Shown here piece by piece: positions 9,881 to 19,423 of a stretch of DNA of 41,626 nucleotides (position 1 is its first letter; each line of letters begins with the position of its first letter). This DNA comes from Sedimenticola sp. Its GTDB lineage: Bacteria > Pseudomonadota > Gammaproteobacteria > Chromatiales > Chromatiaceae. The notes beneath the pieces were generated by a model. The model worked only from the letters and a program-made list of their open reading frames with translations, was not told where the DNA came from and did not search any database. The stretch covers positions 1-41,626 of the forward strand of contig JAPHTA010000144.1 of NCBI GenBank assembly GCA_026196475.1, read 5' to 3'. Both the position numbers and the translations under genes were made by a program.

Positions 9881-10548
9881 TGGCGGGCCGCCCGCCAGCC
9901 CCTCGCATCCGCCGGCTCGGCACCCGGGACTACGAACCCGTGTGGCACGAGATGCAGCACTTCACGGACCACCGCAACGACTCCACACCGGACGAAATCT
10001 GGCTGCTGCAGCATCCGCCTGTATTCACCCTGGGCCAGGCCGGCAAACCGGAACACCTGCTCGACCCCGGTGACATACCGGTGGTCCGCAGCGACCGCGG
10101 TGGCCAGGTCACCTACCATGGCCCGGGACAGCTGGTGGCCTACCTGCTGCTCAACCTGCGCCGCCACCGGCTCGGAGTGCGGCAACTGGTGAACCTGATC
10201 GAACAGGGCCTGGTCGACCTCCTTGCCGACTACCGGATCGAGGCTGCGGCACGGCCCGACGCCCCGGGAGTCTACGTGGAGGGGCGCAAGATCGCCTCCC
10301 TCGGCCTGCGGGTGCGGCGTGGTTGCAGCTTTCACGGCCTGGCGCTGAACGTGGACATGGATCTTGAACCGTTCAGCCGCATCAACCCCTGCGGTTATCC
10401 CGACCTGGAAGTGACCCAACTGAAAGAGCTTGCCGGCGCAGTCAGCATCGACAAGGTGGCCGAGCAGCTGACTGACCACATCCTGCGGCGTCTCGGCTAC
10501 AATCAGGACCAACAGGCCAGGCATAACAACGAGACATCCACCCCATGA
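9880..10548 (+). CDS. lipB: Octanoyltransferase LipB
   Basis: LipB moves octanoyl from octanoyl-ACP to lipoyl-carrying E2/GcvH domains, the first step of lipoate synthesis. The 222-residue protein has the [16 protein letters not shown] signature, the catalytic lysine in GRKIASLG (K137) and the acyl-carrying cysteine in [14 protein letters not shown] (C171). Overlaps with ybeD upstream and with lipA downstream (ATGA) show tight coupling of the three genes. Confidence 0.97.
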   Translation: MAGRPPAPRIRRLGTRDYEPVWHEMQHFTDHRNDSTPDEIWLLQHPPVFTLGQAGKPEHLLDPGDIPVVRSDRGGQVTYHGPGQLVAYLLLNLRRHRLGVRQLVNLIEQGLVDLLADYRIEAAARPDAPGVYVEGRKIASLGLRVRRGCSFHGLALNVDMDLEPFSRINPCGYPDLEVTQLKELAGAVSIDKVAEQLTDHILRRLGYNQDQQARHNNETSTP

Positions 10549-11531
10549 GCAAAGCAGACGACCATACCGCGCCCTCCCGTCTCACCCCGGAGACCCACCA
10601 GCGTGGCAGCGAGAAGCTGTCCCGCATCCCGGTCAAGGTGGAACAGACCCGGGAGATGCCGCGCAAGCCGGCCTGGATCCGGGCCAGGATGCCCACCGGC
10701 GAACGAGTCGGGCAGATCAAGAAGATCCTGCGCCAGAGCCATCTCAGCTCGGTGTGCGAGGAGGCCGCCTGCCCCAACCTGGGTGAATGCTTCAGCCACG
10801 GCACCGCCACCTTCATGATCATGGGTGATATCTGCACCCGGCGCTGTCCGTTCTGCGACGTGGCCCACGGCAAGCCGCTGCCACTGGATCCGAACGAGCC
10901 GGAGGAGTTGGCCCAGGCGGTGAAGGCGATGCAGCTGCGCTACGTGGTGGTCACCTCGGTGGACCGGGACGACCTGCGGGACGGCGGCGCAGGCCACTTC
11001 GTGGCCTGCATCGAGGCCCTGCGCCGACTCAACCCGGAGACCCGGGTGGAGATCCTGGTACCCGACTTCCGGGGCCGCATGCAGCCGGCCCTGGCTGCTT
11101 TTGAAGAAACCCGGCCCGACGTCTTCAACCACAATCTCGAAACCGTACCCCGGCTCTACCGCCAAGCCCGACCCGGAGCCGATTACCAAGGATCGCTCGA
11201 CCTGCTGGACCGGTTCAAGACGGCCCACCCCGAGGTGCAGACCAAATCCGGGCTGATGCTGGGTCTGGGGGAGGAGATCGACGAGGTGCTGCAGGTGATG
11301 CGGGACCTGCGCCGGCACCAGGTCAACATGCTGACCCTGGGCCAGTACCTGCAGCCGAGCCGGGACCACCTGCCGGTGGCCCGCTTTGTCACCCCGCAGG
11401 AGTTTGACCAGCTACGCCAGGCCGGCGAGGAGATGGGCTTCTCCAACGTCGCCAGCGGCCCCATGGTACGCTCCTCCTACCACGCCGACCTGCAGGCCAA
11501 CCCCCTGCTCGACACCCATCTCGAGGAGTGA
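10545..11531 (+). CDS. lipA: Lipoyl synthase LipA (radical SAM)
   Basis: LipA inserts two sulfur atoms into the octanoyl chain using SAM radical chemistry and a sacrificial auxiliary 4Fe-4S cluster. The 328-residue protein has both cluster motifs: auxiliary [12 protein letters not shown] (C71, C76, C82) and radical-SAM CTRRCPFC (C97, C101, C104). The conserved RSSYHAD near the C-terminus carries the serine ligand of the auxiliary cluster. The start overlaps the lipB stop. Confidence 0.98.
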   Translation: MSKADDHTAPSRLTPETHQRGSEKLSRIPVKVEQTREMPRKPAWIRARMPTGERVGQIKKILRQSHLSSVCEEAACPNLGECFSHGTATFMIMGDICTRRCPFCDVAHGKPLPLDPNEPEELAQAVKAMQLRYVVVTSVDRDDLRDGGAGHFVACIEALRRLNPETRVEILVPDFRGRMQPALAAFEETRPDVFNHNLETVPRLYRQARPGADYQGSLDLLDRFKTAHPEVQTKSGLMLGLGEEIDEVLQVMRDLRRHQVNMLTLGQYLQPSRDHLPVARFVTPQEFDQLRQAGEEMGFSNVASGPMVRSSYHADLQANPLLDTHLEE

Positions 11532-11534
11532 ACC

Positions 11535-12293
11535 ATGCCCCAGGAGATCGTCTGGACCCTGAAAACCCTGATCCTGCCCCCGGGCATCCTGATTCTGCTC
11601 GGCCTGCTCGGGCTGTTCATGGCCCGACGCCTGCTGGGCCGGCTCCTGGTCCTGGTGACCCTGGCGGCGCTCTATCTCTTCTCGACCCCCTTTTTCGCCC
11701 AGCAATTGATGGGTTCCCTGCAGGTGGTGGGGGCCCTGACCGAGGCGCAGATCGGTGCCAGTGACGCCCAGGCGATCGTGGTACTGGGTGCGGGGCGGCG
11801 TGAGGCGGCACCGGAGTTCGGCGATCGGGACACGGTCAATGCCCTGGCCCTGGAGCGACTGCGTTACGCCGCCTGGCTATCGAGAAAGAGCGGGCTGCCG
11901 GTAATTCCCAGCGGCGGCAAGCCGATGAGCGACGGCCCGAGCGAGGCCGCCATGGGACGACAGATCCTGGAGCAGGAGTTCGGAGTCAAGGTCCTGGCAA
12001 TCGAGGATAGGAGTCGCACCACCCGGGAGCAGGCGCTGCTGCTGGCGGACCTCCTGGAGAAGCGCGGCATTCGCCGGATCATGCTGGTAACCCACGCATG
12101 GCACATGCTGCGCGCGCTGGACGTATTCGAGGGCGCCGGGATCGATACCCAGCCGGCGCCAACCGGGTTTGTCCCGTCCGGCTCAAGCCGTTCAGCTTAC
12201 AGCGACTGGCTGCCAGATGCGGGGGCCCTGAGAAACAGCTACTTCGCCCTGCATGAGCACCTGGGACGCTGGTGGTACCGGCTACTGGGATAA
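11535..12293 (+). CDS. DUF218 / YdcF-ElyC family envelope protein
   Basis: The 252-residue protein has two N-terminal membrane helices (about 10-28 and 36-52) followed by a DUF218 domain: AIVVLGAGRREAAPE, SGGKPMSDGPSEAAMGR, EDRSRTTREQ, LVTHAWHMLRA. This matches ElyC/SanA/YdcF proteins. ElyC is linked in E. coli to undecaprenyl-phosphate use and wall integrity; the biochemical activity is not certain. It starts three bases after lipA and converges with fxsA. I leave the symbol blank because ElyC, SanA and YdcF cannot be separated with confidence. Confidence 0.88.
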   Translation: MPQEIVWTLKTLILPPGILILLGLLGLFMARRLLGRLLVLVTLAALYLFSTPFFAQQLMGSLQVVGALTEAQIGASDAQAIVVLGAGRREAAPEFGDRDTVNALALERLRYAAWLSRKSGLPVIPSGGKPMSDGPSEAAMGRQILEQEFGVKVLAIEDRSRTTREQALLLADLLEKRGIRRIMLVTHAWHMLRALDVFEGAGIDTQPAPTGFVPSGSSRSAYSDWLPDAGALRNSYFALHEHLGRWWYRLLG

Positions 12294-12315
12294 ACCCAAC
12301 CGCAAGCCGCGGAGA

Positions 12316-12771
12316 TCAGGTCCGATCTTCGTCGTCGCGGTGAAACTCCCCCTCAATGGTACGCTGCTCACCGGAACGTGGCCGCTCACCGGGCGGAGGC
12401 GCCGGATGCAGGGCACCGGCACGCTTCAGAAAACCAACGATCAGGGTTCGCCGTATTGGCGGCACCAGGCAGAGGAAACCGAACAGATCGGTGAAGAAAC
12501 CCGGCAGCAGCAGCAGGATACCGCTCACCAGCAACACCACCCCCTCCAGCATCTCCACCGCCGGCACCTCTCCCCGCTCCATTCCCGCACGCACCCGCAG
12601 GGCCGTGGAAAAACCCTGTAGCCGTACCAGAAACCCGCCCAGCAGGGCGGTAAAAATGGTCAGCAGAATGGTCGGCATGGCGCCGATTACGGAGCCAACC
12701 TCGATCAGGAAATAGAGTTCGACCAGAGGGACACCAACAAACAACAACAGGAGCAGGACCAGGGGATTCAT
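12316..12771 (-). CDS. fxsA: FxsA family membrane protein
   Basis: FxsA is an inner-membrane protein named for relief of F exclusion of phage T7 when overproduced; its cellular role is unknown. The protein has the hallmark N-terminus MNPLVLLLLLFVGVPLVELYFLIEVG, four hydrophobic segments, and LLLLPGFFTDLFGFLCLVPPIRR. I chose the ATG at 12771 (151 residues) over the track GTG at 12792, because family members start at this methionine; neither has a clear ribosome site. The charged C-terminus (GEFHRDDEDRT) is typical. In E. coli fxsA sits by groESL; here it is divergent from cutA with no groESL between. Confidence 0.92.
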   Translation of the reverse strand: MNPLVLLLLLFVGVPLVELYFLIEVGSVIGAMPTILLTIFTALLGGFLVRLQGFSTALRVRAGMERGEVPAVEMLEGVVLLVSGILLLLPGFFTDLFGFLCLVPPIRRTLIVGFLKRAGALHPAPPPGERPRSGEQRTIEGEFHRDDEDRT

Positions 12772-12868
12772 GGGGGCAGAGCTTACGCCCACCCCGCGGG
12801 CGATTCAAGGCGCCGGATGGCTGTTTTCCTGCTTTGCGTGAAACCGGGCAATCCTGTATCTTCCCGCA

Positions 12869-13198
12869 ATGCCTGTGGACAAGCTTGTGATCTATTGCAC
12901 CTGCCCGGACCGGTCCATTGCCGAACGGATTGCCGGCAAACTGGTCGAGGCACACCTTGCGGCCTGCGTCAGCATCATGGCGCCGGTCTCCTCGGTGTAC
13001 AGCTGGCAGGGGAAGATCGAGACGGAGGAGGAGTGTCTGCTCATGATCAAGACCCGGCAAAGCCGGTATCCTGACCTGGAACAGACCCTTACCTCACTCC
13101 ATCCCTATGAACTTCCGGAGATCATCGCGGTCCCTGTAGTGCGCGGACTGCCGGCCTATCTCCACTGGATTGACGAATGTACACAACAACAAGACTGA
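12869..13198 (+). CDS. cutA: Divalent-cation tolerance protein CutA
   Basis: CutA is a trimeric, PII-like small protein historically linked to copper tolerance. The 109-residue protein contains LVIYCTCPDRSIAERIAG, LAACVSIMAPVSSVYSWQGKI and the conserved HPYELPEIIAVPV. It is the first gene of a cutA-dsbD-tlpA-like run, as in E. coli (cutA-dipZ), and its end overlaps the dsbD start by 22 bases. A possible -10 (TGTATC) lies very close upstream of the ATG, so its promoter is uncertain. Confidence 0.95.
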   Translation: MPVDKLVIYCTCPDRSIAERIAGKLVEAHLAACVSIMAPVSSVYSWQGKIETEEECLLMIKTRQSRYPDLEQTLTSLHPYELPEIIAVPVVRGLPAYLHWIDECTQQQD

Positions 13199-15504
13199 AC
13201 CGGTTTCTCCTGCTCATCCTGCTGCTATGGATCCCGTTCTCCGGCCAGGCCCAATCCCAGGAGGAGGAGTACCTGCTGCCGCAGCAGGCTTTCCGGCTCT
13301 CCGCCCAGCCTCTCGACAGCGACACCCTCCAGGTCACCTGGGACATCGCCCCGGATTACTACCTCTACCGCAGCAAGATCCGACTCGACAGCCAGACCCC
13401 CGGCATCGATCTGGGCGAGGCCCGCTTCCCTGCGGGGAAGATCAAGCAGGACCCCTATTTCGGTGATCAGGAGGTATACCGCAACAAGGTCAACATCGAG
13501 GTGCCGCTCAGGCGCTCGGCGGACGCCGGAGAGAGCCTCACCCTGGCCACGGTCTCCCAGGGCTGTGCCGATGCCGGACTCTGCTACCCGCCGCAGAAGG
13601 AGTCGGTTACGATCCAACTGGCAGCCCTTAGCACGGCAGCTCCACCGGCAGCCAAGACCAACGGTCTGGCTGCACTGGGCAACCTGGGCCAGGCACTGGG
13701 ACTGCAACAGCAGGACGATATCCCGACCCCGGAGCAGGCCTACCAGTTGAGCGCCCGGGTCGAGCAGCCCGACCGCCTGCTGCTGGAGTGGAAGATCGCC
13801 CCGGGCACTTACCTCTACCAGGACAAGCTCAAGGTGGCACTGGCAGAGGGCGAAGAGGTGCAACTGGGCCCCATCCAGCTGCCCCCGGCCGAGATCAAAC
13901 AGGATGCGCTGCGACCGGATGGCACCCTGGGCGACCTGCCGGTCTACCACGACCGGATCTCGCTACCGGTCCCTCTGTTGCGGGGACGCCAGGCCGGTGG
14001 ACCGATCACCCTGCAGGTCAACTACCAGGGCTGCGCCGAGGTCGGCGTCTGCTACCCGCCGATCAGCAAGCGGGTGAGCCTCGACCTGCCGCCGCTGGCC
14101 AGCGCCCCCTCTCCCCTGCAGCAGGCCCAGCAGGCGGTGATCGCCAGTGAATCCGCTCTGCCTCCGGAGCCGGCGGAACCGGCGTCCAACGCGCCGGTCT
14201 CCGAACTGGACCAGATCACCTCCACCCTGGCCGGGGGCGACACCTGGCTGATCATCCTGCTCTTCTTCGGCCTTGGGCTTGCGCTCTCCCTGACGCCCTG
14301 CGTGTTCCCGATGATACCGATCCTCTCCGGCATCATCGCCGGGCAGGGCAGCAGCATCACCACCCGCCGCGCCTTCACGCTCTCCCTGGTCTACGTGCTG
14401 GCGATGTCGATCACCTACACCGCCGCCGGAGTTCTCGCCGGCATCTTCGGGCAGAACCTGCAGGCCGCTTTCCAGAACCCCTGGATCCTCAGCTTTTTTG
14501 CCCTGGTCTTCGTCCTGCTGGCGCTCTCCATGTTCGGCTTCTACGAGCTACAGTTGCCGAGCCGATGGCAGAGCCGGCTGGCCGAGACCAGCAACCGGCA
14601 GCGCGGCGGCAGCCTGACCGGCGTTGCGGTGATGGGCTTCCTGTCGGCACTGATCGTCGGCCCCTGCGTGGCACCGCCCCTGGCCGGGGCCCTGATCTAT
14701 ATCGGCCAGACCGGTGACGCCGTGCTCGGTGGGGTGGCGCTGTTCACCCTGGCCATGGGCATGGGCGCACCGCTTATCCTGATCGGCACCTCCGCCGGCA
14801 AATACCTGCCCCGGGCCGGCAGCTGGATGGACAAGGTCAAGGCGGTATTCGGCGTCGGCATGCTGGCCGTTGCCATCATCCTGCTGGAACGGATCCTGCC
14901 GGCAGCGATCTCCATGCTGCTGTGGGGCGTTCTGATGGTGGTCAGCGCCATCTACCTCGGCGCCCTGAAGGAGCTGGAGGTGGAAGCCTCCGGCTGGGAC
15001 CGGCTGTGGAAAGGCCTTGGCGTGGTGATCCTGATCTACGGCACCCTGATGCTGGTGGGGGCCGCCGCCGGCGGCAAGGACACGGTGCAGCCCCTGCGCG
15101 GCCTGATCGCCGCCAGCGGCGGCAGCGAGGCGGCTCACCTGCAGTTCAAGCGGATAAAGAGCGTCGATGACCTGCAACGGGAGGTGACCGCGGCGAGCGC
15201 CGCCGGCAAGCCGGTGATGCTGGACTTCTACGCCGACTGGTGTGTCTCCTGCAAGGAGATGGAGCGCTACACCTTCAGCGATCCCAAGGTGATCAGCGCG
15301 CTCTCCGGCGCCGTCCTGCTGCAGGCCGACGTCACCGCCAACGACGAGCAGGACATTGCCCTTCTGCAGGGACACTTCGGGCTGCCCGGCCCACCCAGCA
15401 TCATGTTCTACGGCCGCGACGGGGTGGAACGCAAGGGCTACCGGGTGGTCGGCTTCAAGGGCCCGGATGAGTTTGCACAACACGTGAGGAGCGCCCTGCA
15501 ATGA
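13177..15504 (+). CDS. dsbD: DsbD thiol:disulfide interchange protein with duplicated N-terminal domain
   Basis: DsbD passes electrons from cytoplasmic thioredoxin across the inner membrane to periplasmic acceptors. E. coli DsbD is about 565 residues; this one is 775. After a signal peptide (about 1-26) there are two successive nDsbD (Ig-like) domains, about 32-150 and 183-305. Each has its own redox pair: QGCADAGLCYPP (C130, C136) and QGCAEVGVCYPP (C286, C292). Then follows the eight-helix transmembrane domain with C375 (LTPCVFPMIP) and C497 (VGPCVAPPL), and a C-terminal thioredoxin domain with DWCVSCKE (C689, C692). All catalytic cysteines are intact. The start overlaps cutA; the stop overlaps the next gene (ATGA). 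Confidence 0.96.
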   Translation: MYTTTRLNRFLLLILLLWIPFSGQAQSQEEEYLLPQQAFRLSAQPLDSDTLQVTWDIAPDYYLYRSKIRLDSQTPGIDLGEARFPAGKIKQDPYFGDQEVYRNKVNIEVPLRRSADAGESLTLATVSQGCADAGLCYPPQKESVTIQLAALSTAAPPAAKTNGLAALGNLGQALGLQQQDDIPTPEQAYQLSARVEQPDRLLLEWKIAPGTYLYQDKLKVALAEGEEVQLGPIQLPPAEIKQDALRPDGTLGDLPVYHDRISLPVPLLRGRQAGGPITLQVNYQGCAEVGVCYPPISKRVSLDLPPLASAPSPLQQAQQAVIASESALPPEPAEPASNAPVSELDQITSTLAGGDTWLIILLFFGLGLALSLTPCVFPMIPILSGIIAGQGSSITTRRAFTLSLVYVLAMSITYTAAGVLAGIFGQNLQAAFQNPWILSFFALVFVLLALSMFGFYELQLPSRWQSRLAETSNRQRGGSLTGVAVMGFLSALIVGPCVAPPLAGALIYIGQTGDAVLGGVALFTLAMGMGAPLILIGTSAGKYLPRAGSWMDKVKAVFGVGMLAVAIILLERILPAAISMLLWGVLMVVSAIYLGALKELEVEASGWDRLWKGLGVVILIYGTLMLVGAAAGGKDTVQPLRGLIAASGGSEAAHLQFKRIKSVDDLQREVTAASAAGKPVMLDFYADWCVSCKEMERYTFSDPKVISALSGAVLLQADVTANDEQDIALLQGHFGLPGPPSIMFYGRDGVERKGYRVVGFKGPDEFAQHVRSALQ

Positions 15505-16019
15505 AAGCCCGCCTAGCGAAACTCTCCCTTCTGCTCCTGCTGCTTCTGCCGCTGGCAGGCTGTGAACAGGAACCGGCCGGTCCGCAACTGACCGGTGGCG
15601 CGGAAGCCACCCTGCCGGCATTTCAGTTTCCAGACCTGGAGGGGGAGATCCGCCAAAGCAGCGACTGGCAAGGCAAGGTGCTGGTGGTCAACTACTGGGC
15701 CACCTGGTGCCCACCCTGTCGCAAGGAGATGCCACTCTTTGTCGAGACCCAGAAACGCCTTCAGGAGCGGGGCCTGCAGTTTGTCGGTATCGCCATCGAT
15801 GACCTGCACCTGGTACAGGATTTCGTGGACGTGTACAACATCAACTTTCCGATTCTGATCGGCAACGCGGAAGCCGTGAGACTCTCCACCCGGATGGGAA
15901 ACCGCTTCGAATCGCTCCCCTTCACCGCCATCTTCGACCGCGAGGGTAACACCCGCTACATTCAGGCCGGCGAGGTGACCGCCGAGGTACTGGAGCGGGA
16001 ACTGGAGCCCCTGCTGTAA
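15501..16019 (+). CDS. TlpA-like thioredoxin-fold lipoprotein
   Basis: The 172-residue precursor has a lipobox LPLAGC (lipid Cys at 21), so it is probably membrane-anchored and faces the periplasm. The mature part is a TlpA/ResA-type thioredoxin domain with the active site WATWCPPC (C70, C73) and the cis-proline region ESLPFTAIF. It overlaps the dsbD stop, so DsbD is the likely electron donor. Substrates of such proteins include apocytochrome c and other periplasmic thiols; the target here is unknown. Confidence 0.9.
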   Translation: MKARLAKLSLLLLLLLPLAGCEQEPAGPQLTGGAEATLPAFQFPDLEGEIRQSSDWQGKVLVVNYWATWCPPCRKEMPLFVETQKRLQERGLQFVGIAIDDLHLVQDFVDVYNINFPILIGNAEAVRLSTRMGNRFESLPFTAIFDREGNTRYIQAGEVTAEVLERELEPLL

Positions 16020-16025
16020 CGCAGA

Positions 16026-16041
16026 GTGCGCAGCAGCGCAC
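16026..16041 (+). terminator. Hairpin after the dsbD-tlpA-like run
   Basis: GTGCGC-AGCA-GCGCAC is a perfect 6-bp stem with a 4-base loop, seven bases past the stop, followed by AGAATTTG. The T-run is short, so termination is only probable. The remaining AT-richer intergenic part up to 16231 may hold the aroQ-accBC promoter, but I see no convincing hexamer pair. Confidence 0.4.
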
Positions 16042-16231
16042 AGAATTTGCTCCTGAATCATTTAATTCTTGTTGAATTTTCGCCGATAATGAGGTGATCT
16101 TGCGTAAAATCTGGACATAGACACCGCGTTCCTTCAAAATTGGCCGATAAAGCGTAGAACAGCACCAGCCGGCCGAGCGCCGTCAAAACCTGCGCCGCAA
16201 CAGCGCAAACCATCTGTCGGGACACGAGATC

Positions 16232-16672
16232 ATGGCAACCATCCTGGTATTGAACGGACCCAACCTCAACCTGCTGGGCACCCGCGAGCCGGACAAGTAT
16301 GGCCACGACACCCTGCAGGAGATCGAGCAGCGACTGCAGCAGCTGACCCAGGGTGCGGGGCACGGCCTTGCCTTCACCCAGAGCAACGCCGAACACGAAC
16401 TGATCGACCGTATCCACCAGGCCCGGGAAGAGGGCATCGCCTTCATACTCTTCAACCCGGCCGCCTTCACCCACACCAGCGTAGCCCTGCGGGATGCCCT
16501 GCTGGCGGTGGAGATACCCTTTATCGAGGTTCACCTGTCCAACGTCCATGCGCGTGAGACGTTCCGCAGGCACTCCTATTTTTCCGATATCGCTGAAGGT
16601 GTTATCAGCGGCCTCGGGGTGCAGAGCTACGAGCTCGCCCTCGCGGCTGCCCTGAAACGCCTCAGTCTCTAG
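16232..16672 (+). CDS. aroQ: 3-dehydroquinate dehydratase, type II
   Basis: Catalyses the third step of the shikimate pathway, 3-dehydroquinate to 3-dehydroshikimate. The 146-residue protein is of normal type II length. Visible active-site segments are [18 protein letters not shown] (with the catalytic Tyr region), [17 protein letters not shown], and [17 protein letters not shown] with the catalytic His. The aroQ-accB-accC order is common in gammaproteobacteria. Confidence 0.97.
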   Translation: MATILVLNGPNLNLLGTREPDKYGHDTLQEIEQRLQQLTQGAGHGLAFTQSNAEHELIDRIHQAREEGIAFILFNPAAFTHTSVALRDALLAVEIPFIEVHLSNVHARETFRRHSYFSDIAEGVISGLGVQSYELALAAALKRLSL

Positions 16673-16698
16673 CCACCAAACCAGGATCTGCAAGCACA

Positions 16699-17148
16699 AT
16701 GGATATCCGTAAAGTAAAAAAACTGATTGAGCTGATCGAAGAGTCCGACGTCGCGGAAATCGAAATACACGAGGGCGAGGAGTCGGTCCGGATCAGTCGT
16801 ACCAGTTCCGTCGCCCCTGCCGTTCAGATGGCCGCCGCACCGGCCCCGGTCGCCACCGCGCCGGCCGCACCTTCCCAGGAGCCCGCAGCCGTTGAGGCGA
16901 AACCGGAGATCAGCGGCCATTCAGTCAACTCGCCGATGGTGGGCACCTTCTACCGCGCCCCCACGCCGACCTCGAAACCGTTCGTGGAGATCGGTCAGCA
17001 TGTCAGTGTCGGCGAGACCCTCTGTATCATCGAGGCGATGAAGATCCTGAACCAGATCGAGAGCGACAAGTCGGGTGTCATCAGCCAGGTCCTGGTGGAG
17101 AACGGCCAACCGGTGGAATACAACGAACCCCTGTTCGTGATCGAGTAA
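16699..17148 (+). CDS. accB: Biotin carboxyl carrier protein of acetyl-CoA carboxylase
   Basis: BCCP carries the biotin of acetyl-CoA carboxylase, the committed step of fatty-acid synthesis. The 149-residue protein has an N-terminal helical region, an Ala/Pro-rich linker (about 38-68), and a biotinyl domain (about 73-149). The biotin lysine is K115 in [13 protein letters not shown], and the thumb region ([13 protein letters not shown]) is present. It lies 12 bases upstream of accC, its enzymatic partner. Confidence 0.98.
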   Translation: MDIRKVKKLIELIEESDVAEIEIHEGEESVRISRTSSVAPAVQMAAAPAPVATAPAAPSQEPAAVEAKPEISGHSVNSPMVGTFYRAPTPTSKPFVEIGQHVSVGETLCIIEAMKILNQIESDKSGVISQVLVENGQPVEYNEPLFVIE

Positions 17149-17160
17149 AGGCGACCCCTA

Positions 17161-18504
17161 ATGATTGAGAAGATCGTAATCGCCAACCGCGGCGAAATCG
17201 CACTCCGCATTCTCCGCGCCTGCCGCGAGCTGGGCATCAAGACCGTGGCCGTCCACTCCGAGGCGGATCGCGACCTGAAACACGTCCGGCTGGCCGACGA
17301 GACGGTCTGCATCGGGCCGGCCCCGTCCGCCGAGAGCTATCTCCAGGTGCACTCCATCATCAGTGCCGCCGAGGTGACCGACGCGGTGGCCATCCACCCC
17401 GGATACGGCTTCCTCTCCGAAAACGCCGACTTCGCCGAGCGGGTCGAGGAGAGCGGATTCATCTTCATCGGGCCAAAGCCGGAGACCATTCGCATGATGG
17501 GTGACAAGATCACCGCCATCGAGGCGATGAAGGCGGCCGGCGTCCCCTGTGTACCGGGCTCTGACGGCCCGCTGGACAGCGACGAGCGGCGAACCCTGGC
17601 GATGGCCAGGGAGATCGGCTACCCGGTGATTATCAAGGCCGCCGGTGGCGGTGGTGGTCGTGGAATGCGGGTGGTGCACTCGGAGGCGACCCTGCTCAAC
17701 GCCATCTCCCTGACCCGGGCCGAGGCCGGCTCGGCATTCGGCAACGACACCGTGTACATGGAGAAGTACCTGGAGAATCCGCGCCACGTGGAGTTCCAGG
17801 TACTGGCCGACACCCACGGCAACGCGATCCACCTGGGCGAACGTGACTGTTCCATGCAGCGCCGCCACCAGAAGGTGGTGGAAGAGGCTCCGGCGCCGGG
17901 CATCGACGAGGAGACACGACAGCGGCTGGGCGAGCGCTGTGCCGAGGCGTGCCGCCGGATCGGTTACCGGGGAGCCGGTACCTTCGAGTTCCTGTACGAA
18001 AACGGCGAGTTCTACTTTATCGAGATGAATACCCGGATCCAGGTGGAGCATCCGGTTACCGAGATGATTACCGGCGTGGATATCGTCAAGGAGCAGTTGC
18101 GGATCGCCTCCGGCGAGGCGCTTGCCTACCAGCAAAGTGACATCGAGGTGCGCGGTCATGCCATCGAGTGCCGTATAAACGCCGAGGACCCGGACACTTT
18201 CATGCCCTGTCCGGGTGACATCACTCACCTGCATATTCCGGGAGGCCCGGGCATCCGGGTCGACACCCACATCTACGACGGCTACCGGGTACCGCCTCAC
18301 TACGACTCCATGATCGGCAAGCTGATCGCCCACGGCGAAACACGCCACTCGGCGCTGATGAGGATGAAAACCGCGCTTTCCGAGATGGTGATCGATGGAA
18401 TTCGGACCAATATTCCGCTGCAGATGCGAATCATGCAGGACGAGGCCTTTGCCAAGGGTGGTGCCAACATCCACTACCTGGAGAAGAAGCTGGGTATCAA
18501 CTAA
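17161..18504 (+). CDS. accC: Biotin carboxylase subunit of acetyl-CoA carboxylase
   Basis: AccC carboxylates the biotin on AccB using ATP and bicarbonate. The 447-residue protein is full length: N-terminal domain ([22 protein letters not shown]), ATP-grasp domain with the glycine-rich loop [12 protein letters not shown], the [16 protein letters not shown] segment, [16 protein letters not shown] active-site segment, and the C-terminal domain. It forms a pair with accB. Confidence 0.98.
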   Translation: MIEKIVIANRGEIALRILRACRELGIKTVAVHSEADRDLKHVRLADETVCIGPAPSAESYLQVHSIISAAEVTDAVAIHPGYGFLSENADFAERVEESGFIFIGPKPETIRMMGDKITAIEAMKAAGVPCVPGSDGPLDSDERRTLAMAREIGYPVIIKAAGGGGGRGMRVVHSEATLLNAISLTRAEAGSAFGNDTVYMEKYLENPRHVEFQVLADTHGNAIHLGERDCSMQRRHQKVVEEAPAPGIDEETRQRLGERCAEACRRIGYRGAGTFEFLYENGEFYFIEMNTRIQVEHPVTEMITGVDIVKEQLRIASGEALAYQQSDIEVRGHAIECRINAEDPDTFMPCPGDITHLHIPGGPGIRVDTHIYDGYRVPPHYDSMIGKLIAHGETRHSALMRMKTALSEMVIDGIRTNIPLQMRIMQDEAFAKGGANIHYLEKKLGIN

Positions 18505-18527
18505 CCGCCCTGACAAAGGATCACGGC

Positions 18528-19406
18528 ATGCCCTGGATACAGGCCCACCTCACCACCGGCAAGCAACAGGCACCGCTGATCGAGCTGCTGTTTGAGAACC
18601 TTGGTGCTCTTTCCACCTCGCTGGCGGACGCCGAGGATGAGCCCCTGCTGGAGCCTGCACCCGGCGAGCTGCCGATCTGGCAGCGGACCCGGGTCAGCGG
18701 CCTGTTCGAGGGCAGCACCGACAGTGACGACCTGCGCCAGCGTATCAACCAGGCCCTGAACCGGGATGTGACCCGCAACCTGCAAATGGAGGTACTGCAG
18801 GACCAGGCCTGGGAGCGGGCCTGGCTGGACAATTTTCACGCCATGCGGTTCGGCCAGCGCCTCTGGATCTGCCCGAACGGGAAACGGCCGCGGCAGCGCG
18901 ACGCGGTGATTATCGAGCTCGACCCCGGTCTCGCCTTCGGTACCGGCACCCACCCTACCACCGCCCTCTGCCTGGAGTGGCTTGATCGGCACCCCCCCGG
19001 GGGACTCAGGGTGATCGACTTCGGCAGCGGCTCCGGCGTGCTCTCGCTGGCCGCCCTGAAGCTGGGCGCAGAGAGGGTGTATGCCACCGACCACGACCCG
19101 CAGGCGATGCAGGCCAGTGCCGACAATGCCGACCGCAACGACGTCAGTGAACGGCTCGAACTGTGCCGGGGCGAACAACTCCCGCAACAACCGGTCGACC
19201 TGTTGATGGCCAACATCCTGGCCGGCACCCTGATCGAACTTCAACCTCTGCTGACCCGCCTGGTCCGCCGCGGCGGCAGCCTGATCCTCTCCGGCATCCT
19301 GGAGGAACAGGCAACCCGGGTGGCGGACGCCTATACCGGCCCGTTCCGGGTGGCTCCGCCCCGGCAGCGGGAGGAGTGGATACTGCTGGAAGCCGTGCGA
19401 TGCTGA
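18528..19406 (+). CDS. prmA: Ribosomal protein L11 methyltransferase PrmA
   Basis: PrmA trimethylates ribosomal protein L11 using SAM. The 292-residue protein has the N-terminal substrate-recognition domain (MPWIQAHLTT onward), the FGTGTHPTTALCLEWL motif, the SAM-binding VIDFGSGSGVLSLAALKLGA, and the NPPY-like MANILAGTLIEL motif. Located 23 bases after accC, as in many gammaproteobacteria. Confidence 0.97.
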   Translation: MPWIQAHLTTGKQQAPLIELLFENLGALSTSLADAEDEPLLEPAPGELPIWQRTRVSGLFEGSTDSDDLRQRINQALNRDVTRNLQMEVLQDQAWERAWLDNFHAMRFGQRLWICPNGKRPRQRDAVIIELDPGLAFGTGTHPTTALCLEWLDRHPPGGLRVIDFGSGSGVLSLAALKLGAERVYATDHDPQAMQASADNADRNDVSERLELCRGEQLPQQPVDLLMANILAGTLIELQPLLTRLVRRGGSLILSGILEEQATRVADAYTGPFRVAPPRQREEWILLEAVRC

Positions 19407-19423
19407 ACGGGGCCCCCTGACCG

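Noticed and set aside
17158-18516. Reverse-strand ORF of 452 aa opposite accC
   Set aside because: Antisense shadow of accC in high-GC sequence.
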